Assembly (NCBI GenBank): GCA_035636095.1
Contig: DASPZU010000051.1
Location: 34,438-98,437, forward strand
From: Gp7-AA10 sp035636095
GTDB lineage: Bacteria; Acidobacteriota; Thermoanaerobaculia; Gp7-AA8
Direction: 5' to 3'
Length of the DNA stretch: 64,000 bases
Shown: positions 15,796 through 23,272 of the stretch, in pieces
Layout: every line of letters begins with the position of its first letter
How positions within the stretch are numbered: the stretch's first letter is position 1
Notes under the pieces: model-generated
Told to the model about the DNA's origin: nothing
What the model saw: the letters and a program-made list of their open reading frames with translations, nothing else
Databases searched by the model: none
Position numbers and translations under genes: made by a program

Positions 15796-16677
15796 ATGGC
15801 ATCGAGAGAAATTATCAACGCGATCGCGAATCAGAAATGGATCGAGTCTTCCGCCAAGCCGCTGCAGGAGGCCGTTCGCGGCGCCTTCGTGGGGGACGCC
15901 GGCCGCGACCTCAAAAATTTTCTGCACGGTACATGGCTCGGACATCCGCTCCACCCGGCCTTGACCGACATTCCGATCGGCGCGTGGACGGCGGCGCTGG
16001 CGCTCGACGCGCTGGAGGGAATGAGCGGGCGGAAGGAATGCGGATCGGCGGCCGATCTCGCCATCGGTGTCGGCCTGGTTGGCGCCGTTGGCTCCGCAAT
16101 CACCGGCATCACCGATTGGTCTGAAGCGGATGGATCCGCGCGGCGGGTGGGCATGCTCCACGGTTTGCTCAATGTGACCGCCGCGGCGCTCTACACGGCA
16201 TCGCTTTTCATGCGCCGACGCAAAAAGTCGCGGCAAAGCGGCATTGCAGTCTCGATGCTCGGCTTCGCCGTTGCGGGCACCGCCGCATACCTCGGCGGCA
16301 ATCTCGTGTTCGGCGAGCAGATGGGCGTCGATCACACCGCGACCGCCGACGCCGGCAAGCCCGAAAAGTTCACGCGGGTATTGGCCGAGGACGCCCTAAA
16401 GGAGAACAAGCCTACGCGGGTGCTCGCCAACGGCGTCGCGGTCCTTCTGGTGCGGCGAAAAGGCGAGATCTACGCGCTCACCGAAACGTGTCCGCACCTG
16501 GGTGGCCCTCTGTCAGAAGGAAAATTAGTCGGCGACGCGATTCAGTGTCCCTGGCACATGTCTGAGCTCGCGCTGGAAGACGGACACGTCGTGAACGGTC
16601 CGACCGTCTATCCCGCGCGCTGCTTCGATGTCCGCATTCGCGGCGGGTACATCGAGGTTCGGGCGCAGCAAGAGTAG
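15796..16677 (+). CDS. DUF2231 membrane protein fused to a Rieske [2Fe-2S] domain
   Basis: 293 residues. An N-terminal region with four hydrophobic helices (about 45-175; GHPLHPALTDIPIGAW is a DUF2231 hallmark) is followed from about 190 by a Rieske ferredoxin fold with CPHLGG and CPWH, supplying the two Cys and two His ligands for a [2Fe-2S] cluster. It is thus a membrane-attached electron-transfer protein; partners are unknown. Start three bases after the glycosylase stop, so likely one operon; whether this links it functionally to DNA repair or redox defence is speculative. Confidence 0.85.
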   Translation: MASREIINAIANQKWIESSAKPLQEAVRGAFVGDAGRDLKNFLHGTWLGHPLHPALTDIPIGAWTAALALDALEGMSGRKECGSAADLAIGVGLVGAVGSAITGITDWSEADGSARRVGMLHGLLNVTAAALYTASLFMRRRKKSRQSGIAVSMLGFAVAGTAAYLGGNLVFGEQMGVDHTATADAGKPEKFTRVLAEDALKENKPTRVLANGVAVLLVRRKGEIYALTETCPHLGGPLSEGKLVGDAIQCPWHMSELALEDGHVVNGPTVYPARCFDVRIRGGYIEVRAQQE

Positions 16678-16683
16678 TTCGCG

Positions 16684-16689
16684 TATCAT
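16684..16689 (+). promoter_or_regulatory. -10 box (TATCAT) for a leaderless transcript
   Basis: TATCAT ends six bases before the ATG at 16696; there is no purine-rich ribosome-binding site between them. Confidence 0.5.
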
Positions 16690-16695
16690 CACCGC

Positions 16696-17127
16696 ATGCC
16701 GGCATGGTTGAAGATCGTTTTGGCGGTCATCGGTGTGTTCATCCTGATCGTGGTCGGGTTTGGCGTGGTCGGATTCGTTTACGTCAGCAAGCACAAAGCG
16801 GAGTGGATGAAGGCCGGGGACGCTGCAAGGCAAGAAGGGGAGACTTTCGCAGCCGGCAAAGATGCCAGCCAGTGTGTCGACGAAGCATTGCGGCGCCTCG
16901 GCTCGTGTCAGGGATTGCAGTGCGAAGTCACGAGCCGCATCTTCCTCGAGCGCTGCATGAAGAAAGCCGCTCCATCGCCGCAACTGTGCACGAACGTCCC
17001 GCGACGCTCCGAGATCCTCGCCTCGGCGCGATGGGCTCTTGAGGAATGCGGACGGCGGGGGATGCCCAACAATCAACCGTGCGGGCGATTGCTGCAGGAA
17101 GTGCAGCGCTACTGCGGCACGCGCTGA
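16696..17127 (+). CDS. Small single-span membrane protein with Cys-rich exported domain
   Basis: 143 residues: one N-terminal transmembrane helix (WLKIVLAVIGVFILIVVGFG) and a soluble domain with eight cysteines (CVDEALRRLGSC, LQCEV, ERCMKK, QLC, LEECG, PCG, YCG), spacing that suggests disulfides or a helical Cys-paired fold outside the cytoplasm. No named family recognised. Preceded by TATCAT six bases before the ATG, without Shine-Dalgarno. It converges with the next gene, with three bases between the stops. Confidence 0.65.
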   Translation: MPAWLKIVLAVIGVFILIVVGFGVVGFVYVSKHKAEWMKAGDAARQEGETFAAGKDASQCVDEALRRLGSCQGLQCEVTSRIFLERCMKKAAPSPQLCTNVPRRSEILASARWALEECGRRGMPNNQPCGRLLQEVQRYCGTR

Positions 17128-17130
17128 GCG

Positions 17131-17778
17131 TCAACTGGCGATGTTTGAGATGACGTCCTGCGCAATGGCGTGGAGCATCTTGACGATTCTCGAGAGGACC
17201 TGCATCAACTGTTGCTGCTTCTGCGTATTGGCTTGAAAATCCACCCTCTCGCTCTGGCGGTCGGCGCCGAGGGACTCCTGCTTCTCGTCCAATTTGGCGA
17301 TCTCCTTCGCAAGCTCATTGCAGGTCATCGCTTGCGTCGGACCTGGGCGCGCAACCGGGTTCGCGCCGCCGATTGGTTCCTGGATCGACAGCGTCGGAAC
17401 CTTGATGGTTGGAGTCTGTCCAGGCTTGCATGTGCGCGCGAAGTCGTGCAGCTTGGCATCGTGGTCGCGAATGGCCTTGATGAGGTCAAGGCGCGGTCGA
17501 ACGATGCCTTCGTTCACGACGGAGTCGAGCTTGGCGCGGTTCGTCGAATTCGCGAAATACGAAGAGACGAACTCCCGCCACGGCCGCTCGGCGTCACGTC
17601 CGGCGCGAATCTCTGCGATGACCTCGTCTAATTTCGCTTTCTGCTGCAGGGCCAGGCCGGATGGCAACGCTGCACGGGTGATCACATCGATCCGCTGCGG
17701 CGTCAACGCGGGCGCCTCACCGATCGCCGATTGACACAAAGCGACCAGCGCGACGCTTGCCAAACTGATTTTACGCAT
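17131..17778 (-). CDS. Secreted protein of unknown function
   Basis: 215 residues with signal peptide MRKISLASVALVALCQSAIG. The mature chain is helical and charged: LQQKAKLDEVIAEIRAG, ...RDHDAKLHDFARTCK, a Pro-rich middle, and a C-terminal coiled-coil-like segment with QANTQKQQQLMQVL. No family recognised. ATG 17778 is chosen because it gives the signal peptide; the in-frame extension upstream runs into the neighbouring TPR gene. TAAACT lies seven bases before the ATG. Confidence 0.6.
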   Translation of the reverse strand: MRKISLASVALVALCQSAIGEAPALTPQRIDVITRAALPSGLALQQKAKLDEVIAEIRAGRDAERPWREFVSSYFANSTNRAKLDSVVNEGIVRPRLDLIKAIRDHDAKLHDFARTCKPGQTPTIKVPTLSIQEPIGGANPVARPGPTQAMTCNELAKEIAKLDEKQESLGADRQSERVDFQANTQKQQQLMQVLSRIVKMLHAIAQDVISNIAS

Positions 17779-17785
17779 GCTGCGG

Positions 17786-17791
17786 AGTTTA
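17786..17791 (-). promoter_or_regulatory. -10 box (TAAACT) for the secreted protein gene
   Basis: Minus-strand TAAACT ends seven bases before the ATG at 17778 and overlaps the last codons of the upstream TPR gene. The identical hexamer occupies the same position at 27767, 43166 and 62624. Confidence 0.45.
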
Positions 17792-19135
17792 GTGCGAGGC
17801 TGCGGCACCTGAAAGCGATCGTGCCCGATTCGGCGTGCGCAGCAGCGACATCTGGAACTGCTCGGCCGCTTCTTTCCTGCGTCCAACCTTGAGCAGCAAC
17901 TCGCCGTACAGCTCGTGAGCGGGTTTGAAATCATCGGGCGGGCCGGACGGAACTCCGAGTTTCTCTTCCGATTTGATGGCCGCTTCGGCGTACTTCAAGG
18001 CCTCGTCCATCCGGCCGCGCGCGGAAGCGAGCAGTGCGCGGAGCTCATCGGTCTCCGTTTGGTCGGACTTTTTTGGCTGGTCGTCGATCGCTTTTTGTGC
18101 GTCGTCGAATCGCTTTTCAGCGATCGCCCGCAATGCCTTGCCGACTCGCTCTGTGAAATCGAACGCGTAGTCTCCGGTTTCGACTCCATAACGGACTCGC
18201 ATGGTCTCGCGTACGCCGGCTGCGTGATGGTCGCTGCCGCTGGCTTCGTCGAGAAGGCGCCTGGCATCGGCGTATCGGTGCTCTTGAAGATAGACATACT
18301 GCAACCACGAAAGACTGTGCAGATCGGGCTCGCCCCATTTCTTGGAGAGAGCGTAGGCCGCTTCGTTCGATCGCGCGGCGTCGTCCCACATTCCGAGCTG
18401 CAGAAAAATGTGCGACGGCATGTGGAGCGCGTGCGGTGCCGATGATGCCACCCTGGCATACAGACGCGCGGCCCGCAGCCCAAGCGGGGCGTGCACCGGA
18501 TCGTCGTAGGCATGAATGAGATAGTGCAGAACTCCCGGGTGCTCGCCATGCGCCGGGAAAAGGGGCTCCAGGATCGCGGCTGCTGCGATGGAACGACGCT
18601 CGTCGAGCTGATGCCACTCGCGAGATCCAAGAATTGACAAGGCCCAGAAAACCTGAGCTTCGATGTCGTCGGGATTAGCATTCGCGACGCGCTGCATCGC
18701 TTTTTCGTACGCGTAATCACGCGTCGTCTTGTCTCCCTCGCCGTACAACGCCTCCAGCGCTTCGATGTAGCCGCGCTCGCGCGGTGAAGCGTTGAGCGAT
18801 TTGACTCGCTCCAGTACGCCGCGACCTTTGTCGACATCCACCTGATTCCAGATCGGATGGTTGTACGTCATCGCTTCGCCCCAGTAGGCGAGCGCGAAAT
18901 TCGGATCGATCTTCTGCGCCTCCACGAATGCGCTCTTCGCCTGCGGATACGCAAAGTTGTGCAGCAGCAACACGCCCCGCAGAAAGGCAGCCTGCGCTTC
19001 CGGCTTTCCGGAGTTTGCAAACACGATCGTGCCGAGTTGCTCTTGCTGTGGCACAGACACTCCTGTCTGTGCTGCGCAGACAAGAGTGTCTGCGCCACAT
19101 GTGCATAGCATCACTGCCAGCAGGAGTTTGCGCAT
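17789..19135 (-). CDS. Secreted tetratricopeptide-repeat protein
   Basis: 448 residues with an N-terminal signal peptide (MRKLLLAVMLCTCG) and TPR-like helix pairs: AFLRGVLLLHNFAYPQAKSAF, NFALAYWGEAMTYNH, GVLHYLIHAYDDP, HALHMPSHIFLQLGMWDDAARSN. The last two are typical of a large, uncharacterised family of periplasmic TPR proteins that occurs in Acidobacteria and related phyla. Residues just after the signal sequence (ADTLVCAAQTGVSVP) are encoded by a palindromic repeat. A perfect TATAAT lies six bases before the ATG, with no Shine-Dalgarno. Probably a protein-protein interaction scaffold; partner unknown. Confidence 0.78.
   Translation of the reverse strand: MRKLLLAVMLCTCGADTLVCAAQTGVSVPQQEQLGTIVFANSGKPEAQAAFLRGVLLLHNFAYPQAKSAFVEAQKIDPNFALAYWGEAMTYNHPIWNQVDVDKGRGVLERVKSLNASPRERGYIEALEALYGEGDKTTRDYAYEKAMQRVANANPDDIEAQVFWALSILGSREWHQLDERRSIAAAAILEPLFPAHGEHPGVLHYLIHAYDDPVHAPLGLRAARLYARVASSAPHALHMPSHIFLQLGMWDDAARSNEAAYALSKKWGEPDLHSLSWLQYVYLQEHRYADARRLLDEASGSDHHAAGVRETMRVRYGVETGDYAFDFTERVGKALRAIAEKRFDDAQKAIDDQPKKSDQTETDELRALLASARGRMDEALKYAEAAIKSEEKLGVPSGPPDDFKPAHELYGELLLKVGRRKEAAEQFQMSLLRTPNRARSLSGAAASH
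19047..19099. repeat. 53-nt near-perfect palindrome inside the TPR gene
   Basis: Arms of 26 bases (19047-19072 and 19074-19099) around one central T differ at only three positions, each compatible with a G-U pair, so the RNA would form a 26-bp hairpin. It begins TGTGGCACAGACACTCCTGT and encodes ADTLVCAAQTGVSVP in frame at the junction of signal peptide and mature protein. Confidence 0.85.
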
Positions 19136-19141
19136 CCCGCG

Positions 19142-19149
19142 ATTATAGT
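19142..19149. promoter_or_regulatory. Shared bidirectional -10 element
   Basis: ATTATAGT reads TATAAT on the minus strand (19147-19142), six bases before the TPR ATG at 19135, and TATAGT on the plus strand (19144-19149), six bases before the DUF72 GTG at 19156. Only 20 bases separate the two start codons, and neither has a Shine-Dalgarno. Confidence 0.7.
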
Positions 19150-19155
19150 GACGCC

Positions 19156-19872
19156 GTGCGCATCCGCGTCGGGACGAGCGGCTACAGCTACAAGGAGTGG
19201 AAGGGAAGTTTCTATCCCGAAGATCTTCCGGCTGCGAAAATGCTGGAGTTTTATGCCGGTCGGTTCGACACCGTCGAAATCAACAACACTTTCTATCGCA
19301 TGCCCGAAGCGAAGATGCTCGACAAATGGGCCACCCAGGTGCCGGAGACGTTTACGTTCGTGCTCAAGGCGCCGCAACGCATCACGCATCGACAGAAGCT
19401 GACGCATTCCGAGGAGGATGTGCGTTACCTGTTCGATGTGGCGGCGACGCTGGGTGCGAAGCTAGGCCCGGTGCTCTTTCAGTTGCCGCCGTTTTTTCGA
19501 AAAGAATCCGAGAAGCTGCGGACGTTTCTCCAGATCTTGCCGCCCAAGTGCCAGGTGGCGTTCGAATTCCGCCATGACTCATGGTGCAACGACGAGATCT
19601 ATTCGATTCTGCGCCAGCGCGACGTGCCGATCTGCTTGTCCGACACCGACGCAGTGACCGATCCGAATTCGCTCGTCATTCCGACCGCGTCGTGGGGTTA
19701 TCTTCGCTTGCGCAGGACCGAATATTCCGCCGACGCGATCGGGGAGTGGGCAGGGCGAATCGCGAAGCAGCCGTGGCGCGAGGCCTACATCTTTTTCAAG
19801 CACGAGGATGAGGCGCGCGGTCCGCTGTTTGCCGAACAGTTTCGCGCTGCGTGGTACGCTTCCAGCTCGTGA
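19156..19872 (+). CDS. DUF72 family protein (YecE-like)
   Basis: 238-residue TIM-barrel-like protein of the DUF72/YecE family: IRVGTSGYSYKEWKGSFYP at the N-terminus, FDTVEINNTFYRMP, LPPKCQVAFEFRHDSW, and the end WREAYIFFKHEDEA. Biochemical function is unknown. The GTG at 19156 begins directly at the first barrel strand and lies six bases after TATAGT, so it is preferred to far-upstream in-frame starts that run through the palindrome at 19047-19099. The TGA overlaps the GTG of the following acyltransferase. Confidence 0.85.
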   Translation: MRIRVGTSGYSYKEWKGSFYPEDLPAAKMLEFYAGRFDTVEINNTFYRMPEAKMLDKWATQVPETFTFVLKAPQRITHRQKLTHSEEDVRYLFDVAATLGAKLGPVLFQLPPFFRKESEKLRTFLQILPPKCQVAFEFRHDSWCNDEIYSILRQRDVPICLSDTDAVTDPNSLVIPTASWGYLRLRRTEYSADAIGEWAGRIAKQPWREAYIFFKHEDEARGPLFAEQFRAAWYASSS

Positions 19873-20582
19873 CGTTCCTCCGCAGCGTCGCCGTTTTTTC
19901 CATCCTGACCTTCCTCAAATATCTGAGCAGGATCTTCTACAAACAGGATTTCGCGTTCCTCGGCGATCCTCCGCGCGATCCATGGGCCAACGTCCGCCTG
20001 GTCGTGTTCCTCAATCACACCAGCCTGTTCGAGCCCGTATTTCTCGGAGCCGTGCCCGGTCGATTCATCTGGCGCCTGGCCGCTCACGGCGTCATTCCGG
20101 CCGCCGATAAGACCACCGGCCGTCCGCTGGTCGGATTGGTTTTCAAGTTCGTCGCGCATCACGTCATCCCCATCACGCGACAGCGCGATCACACCTGGTT
20201 CGCGGTCCTGAACAAAATTGATCCGAAGTCCATGGTCGTCATCGCACCGGAAGGTCGGATGAAACGCGCGACCGGCCTCGATATGCACGGCAATCCGATG
20301 ACCGTGCGCGGCGGCGTGGCCGACATTCTTCAGGCTGCCGAACAAGGTCGCATGCTGGTCGCGTACAGCGGCGGCCTGCATCATGTCCAGGTGCCCGGCC
20401 ACATCCCGAACGTCTTCACGACGGTGCGGTTGCGGGTGGAGAATCTCGATATCGCGGGTTACATCTCGGAGCAGATGGCAAAAGGCGGCGCCGAGCAATT
20501 CAAACGGAATGTCATCCGCGACCTGGAACAGCGGCGCGACACTCACTGCCCGGCGGAATCGAAGCTGCAGAAAACCGCCTGA
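19869..20582 (+). CDS. PlsC-like 1-acyl-glycerol-phosphate acyltransferase
   Basis: 237-residue membrane-associated acyltransferase of the PlsC/lysophospholipid family. NHTSLFE is the H-x4-D/E catalytic motif with Glu in place of Asp; a later APEGR matches the substrate-binding motif III. An N-terminal hydrophobic helix (FLRSVAVFSILTFLKYL) would anchor it. Start chosen at GTG 19869, which overlaps the DUF72 stop as GTGA and implies translational coupling; an in-frame GTG at 19851 is an alternative. It probably acylates a lysophospholipid; substrate not determined. Confidence 0.8.
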   Translation: MTFLRSVAVFSILTFLKYLSRIFYKQDFAFLGDPPRDPWANVRLVVFLNHTSLFEPVFLGAVPGRFIWRLAAHGVIPAADKTTGRPLVGLVFKFVAHHVIPITRQRDHTWFAVLNKIDPKSMVVIAPEGRMKRATGLDMHGNPMTVRGGVADILQAAEQGRMLVAYSGGLHHVQVPGHIPNVFTTVRLRVENLDIAGYISEQMAKGGAEQFKRNVIRDLEQRRDTHCPAESKLQKTA

Positions 20583-20593
20583 GCCGCGCCGGT

Positions 20594-20666
20594 CGTCATC
20601 CTGGCCCCGCCGAGCGGGGGAAGGATCCCTGCTGAGGAGATGCTTCGCTTTCGCGCAGCATGACGG
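20594..20666. repeat. Dispersed GTCATCCTG...CAGCATGACG repeat
   Basis: Begins GTCATCCTGGCCCCGCCGAG, contains GGAAGGATCCCTGCTGAGGA and ends TTTCGCGCAGCATGACG. The ends are imperfect inverted repeats. Related copies lie at 14160 and, reversed, at 34830-34888. It fills the gap between the acyltransferase gene and the blaI promoter. Confidence 0.65.
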
Positions 20667-20672
20667 TTTCTC

Positions 20673-20701
20673 TTGACTTTTTGCTACTACAGACGTAGTT
20701 T
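20673..20701 (+). promoter_or_regulatory. blaI-M56 promoter with overlapping BlaI-type operator
   Basis: TTGACT (20673-20678), 17 bases, then TAGTTT (20696-20701) upstream of the ATG at 20714. An inverted repeat ACTAC-AGAC-GTAGT (20686-20699) lies within the spacer and -10; it contains TACA-N2-CGTA, one base from the TACA-N2-TGTA core used by BlaI/MecI repressors. Binding here would block RNA polymerase and make the operon autoregulated. Confidence 0.6.
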
Positions 20702-20713
20702 ATCCAACGTCGA

Positions 20714-21082
20714 ATGAAGAAGACGCTTCGCCTGAGCCGCTTCGAGCTCGAGGTCCTGGAAATCCTGTGGCGCCTTGGTGAGTCCTCGGTCCGCGAGCTG
20801 CAGGAAGCGATTCCCGCGCACGAGCGGCCGGCATATACGACTGTGCAGACGATCGTGCAGCGTTTGGAGCAAAAAGGGGCCGTGCGAAGGACGCGCAAGA
20901 TTGGCAACGCGCTGCTGTTCGAGCCGGCCGTCAGCCGGAAATCGGCCTATCGCCGCATGATCGACGAGCTGGTGGAGCTTTTCGGCGGATCGGCACAACC
21001 GCTGGTCGCGCACCTTCTCGACACCGGCAGGCTGACGCTCGACGATCTGAAAGCGCTGGAAAAGAAGAGGCGACCGCGATGA
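20714..21082 (+). CDS. BlaI/MecI family transcriptional repressor
   Basis: 122-residue winged-helix repressor: LSRFELEVLEILWRLGESSVRELQEAI, then the recognition region AYTTVQTIVQRLEQKGAVRR and a C-terminal dimerisation helix. Members bind short dyads and are inactivated by proteolysis triggered by a membrane M56 sensor. The partner M56 gene follows with a four-base ATGA overlap, and a matching operator lies in its own promoter. No beta-lactamase or MecA homologue is adjacent, so the inducing signal is unknown. Confidence 0.88.
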   Translation: MKKTLRLSRFELEVLEILWRLGESSVRELQEAIPAHERPAYTTVQTIVQRLEQKGAVRRTRKIGNALLFEPAVSRKSAYRRMIDELVELFGGSAQPLVAHLLDTGRLTLDDLKALEKKRRPR

Positions 21083-22551
21083 TCACGCATCTGTGGATCT
21101 CGACGATTGTTCTACTGCTGGCCATGCTGGCCGCGCGATTTCTGCCGTTGACGGCCCGCACGCGATACGCGGTGCTCCTGTGTGGCTTGTTCAAGTTCGC
21201 GATTCCGGCGGTGACGCTGACTTATAAGTCACCGGTCGCCTTGCCGATCCGCGTGCTCAATGGAACCGTGCCTCTTGGCCCGCTCATGCCAGTCCCGGTC
21301 AGTCGCTGGCCGCTTGTTCTGCAGATCGCGTGGATCGTCCCAGCGGCGGCGATTGCGGTGGCATGGCTGATCGCGCACCGTCGAATGGTCGCCTCGGCGC
21401 TCAAAGGAAGTCGGCCCGCGTCGCCGCGCGAGCAAAGCGCGCTCGCCGCAGTACGCCGGCAACTGGATCTGCGCCGCAGCGTCGAGCTCGTGCGCTCGTC
21501 GGTCTGCGAAGCGCCCGCGGTCGTGCGCATCATTCGTCCGATCATCATCCTTCCGGATGGCGGTTGCGACGGCCTCGACCAAGGTGAGCTGGAGTCTCTG
21601 CTCCGACACGAATGCGCACACATCGCGCGCGCCGACAATGCCATCGCTCTTGCCGAGTCGGCGATCCGCGCGGCTTTCTGGTTTCATCCGCTGGTGTGGA
21701 TCGCGCAGCGCAGCATCGCTTCCGCACGCGAGCAGGCTTGCGACGAGACCGCGGCTGGAACGCCGGACGCGATCGAGACCTACATCTCCGCTCTCTCCAA
21801 AATCTGCCGCGCCATGCTGGCGCCGCGACTCGCCGGCGTTTCCTGTATGGCCAGCGTGCCTCTCGAAGAAAGGTTGGACCATCTCATGCGCTATGAATCC
21901 CTTCGCAAACGCGCTTTATCGCATCGCTGGATATTGGTCTTTGCTGTGCTTCTCATCCTCGGCGCGACCTTGGGAAGCGGATTGAAGGCCATCGCGCCCG
22001 ATTCGACCACTCAGACGCCGTTCACGCTCAAATTCAATGTCCGTCCCGGTGACGATGCCGGCGCGCTCGTCTTTTCCGGCCGCATCATCGAGAACGCAAC
22101 CGGCCGCGTCTTCGGACAACCGAACGTGCGATTCGCGCGCGGCTCGACGGCCTCCGTCCGCATCAACACCGATGATTGGGATATCCAGGTCGAGATCCGG
22201 GATCGCGGCGATTCCATAGCTGCCGTGCTGCGCGCTTCGAAGAACGGCGTTGCGGCGCAGGAGTCGCGATACGAGGCTGTTCCGCAGACCCGGACGGAAA
22301 AAAGCCAGAATTCGCAATATACAGGCGCACCGATTTCGCTCAACCTCAAGGACGTCGACATCAAGGATGTTCTGCGAATGTTCCGACAGGCCACCGGCAC
22401 TCAGATCGAGTATCCCGAAACGCTGGACGGCAGGATCACAATCGACGTCCGCGACATGCCGTGGGACGAAGCATTCGAGGCCGTCCTCCGAATGCAGCAC
22501 CTCAGCTACGAGATGAAGGGAAAGACGATCGTCGTCAAGGAGAGTCAGTGA
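21079..22551 (+). CDS. BlaR1-like M56 metallopeptidase fused to an STN (secretin/TonB N-terminal) domain
   Basis: 490 residues. Four hydrophobic segments surround a cytoplasmic zinc-protease domain with LLRHECAHIARADN (HExxH-type, about 177-181), as in BlaR1/MecR1. After the last helix (about 300) the exported part lacks a penicillin-binding transpeptidase domain; instead it has a beta-rich stretch and, from about 415, a segment (INLKDVDIKDVLRMF-like, ITIDVRDMPWDEAFEAVL) matching the STN/N0 fold of secretins and TonB-dependent receptors. It presumably senses an envelope signal through STN and cleaves BlaI (inference). Its 3' end overlaps the convergent gene by seven bases. Confidence 0.82.
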   Translation: MITHLWISTIVLLLAMLAARFLPLTARTRYAVLLCGLFKFAIPAVTLTYKSPVALPIRVLNGTVPLGPLMPVPVSRWPLVLQIAWIVPAAAIAVAWLIAHRRMVASALKGSRPASPREQSALAAVRRQLDLRRSVELVRSSVCEAPAVVRIIRPIIILPDGGCDGLDQGELESLLRHECAHIARADNAIALAESAIRAAFWFHPLVWIAQRSIASAREQACDETAAGTPDAIETYISALSKICRAMLAPRLAGVSCMASVPLEERLDHLMRYESLRKRALSHRWILVFAVLLILGATLGSGLKAIAPDSTTQTPFTLKFNVRPGDDAGALVFSGRIIENATGRVFGQPNVRFARGSTASVRINTDDWDIQVEIRDRGDSIAAVLRASKNGVAAQESRYEAVPQTRTEKSQNSQYTGAPISLNLKDVDIKDVLRMFRQATGTQIEYPETLDGRITIDVRDMPWDEAFEAVLRMQHLSYEMKGKTIVVKESQ

Positions 22552-23240
22552 CGGAGCAGGCGCCAGGTCGCGAACGCGATTCCGGCCAGCGCCAGCACGA
22601 TCGTCCATTTGTTCTGCTTGACGACCGACCAGAATGACGCTTCCTGCCGCAGCCTCTCCGCGTCGAGAGTGTCCATCCGAATCTTCTGCTCGCGCAGAGC
22701 GCGCAGCGTGTCGCCGACCTGGCGCTCGAATTGCGGAAGCGGGCGAGGAGCATCGTTAGGCGCAACCGCCATGCCCCGCTGCGTATCGATCTTCACGAGA
22801 TTCGACAGCACCGGCGACACGATTTTCTCGCCGCGATCGTCGGTCGTGACGTCGTAGGCCCCCTGCTCGAAATAGAGAACGGTCGGACCGAGGCTCGAGT
22901 CCTTGACGAAGATGACGTTCTCGGAGCCGGGATGAAACTCCGGAACCCCGATGGTGTCCTGATGCACCGACCCCACCTGTCCGCCCGGCGTCACGACCGT
23001 CATCTCGGGCAGCGCGTTCCCTTTCATCGTCTTTTCGATCTGAAACGTCGAATAGGTCACGATCCAGCGTCCGGTCGGATCGAAACGCGAATCCTGCCGC
23101 ACGCACTTGCCGAAGATGATGGCGGTGGCGTGGGCGACTTTGTCCTCGAACGTCGCAGCCACCGCCATGCTCGCGTGCGCGGCTGGCGTACTCAGCAGCA
23201 CGGCGATGGCGAGGGCTGGTAAGCGGTTATTTGAAGTCAT
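22545..23240 (-). CDS. Exported protein with C-terminal membrane anchor
   Basis: 231 residues. Signal peptide MTSNNRLPALAIAVLLSTPAAHA; a globular part starting ATFEDKVAHATAIIFGKCVRQ (a family seen as secreted proteins of unknown role, with GSENVIFVKD); a helical stretch QVGDTLRALREQKIRMDTL; and a final transmembrane helix WTIVLALAGIAFATW followed by RLLRH. ATG 23240 was chosen over further upstream in-frame starts because it begins the signal peptide. Function unknown. Confidence 0.65.
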   Translation of the reverse strand: MTSNNRLPALAIAVLLSTPAAHASMAVAATFEDKVAHATAIIFGKCVRQDSRFDPTGRWIVTYSTFQIEKTMKGNALPEMTVVTPGGQVGSVHQDTIGVPEFHPGSENVIFVKDSSLGPTVLYFEQGAYDVTTDDRGEKIVSPVLSNLVKIDTQRGMAVAPNDAPRPLPQFERQVGDTLRALREQKIRMDTLDAERLRQEASFWSVVKQNKWTIVLALAGIAFATWRLLRH

Positions 23241-23272
23241 CCGCCGAAGGAAAAAGCAAGCCGTGAGCCATC

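Noticed and set aside
18928..19155. N-terminal extension of the DUF72 ORF upstream of GTG 19156
   Set aside because: It is antisense to the TPR signal peptide and the palindromic repeat, and the -10 box places the start at 19156.
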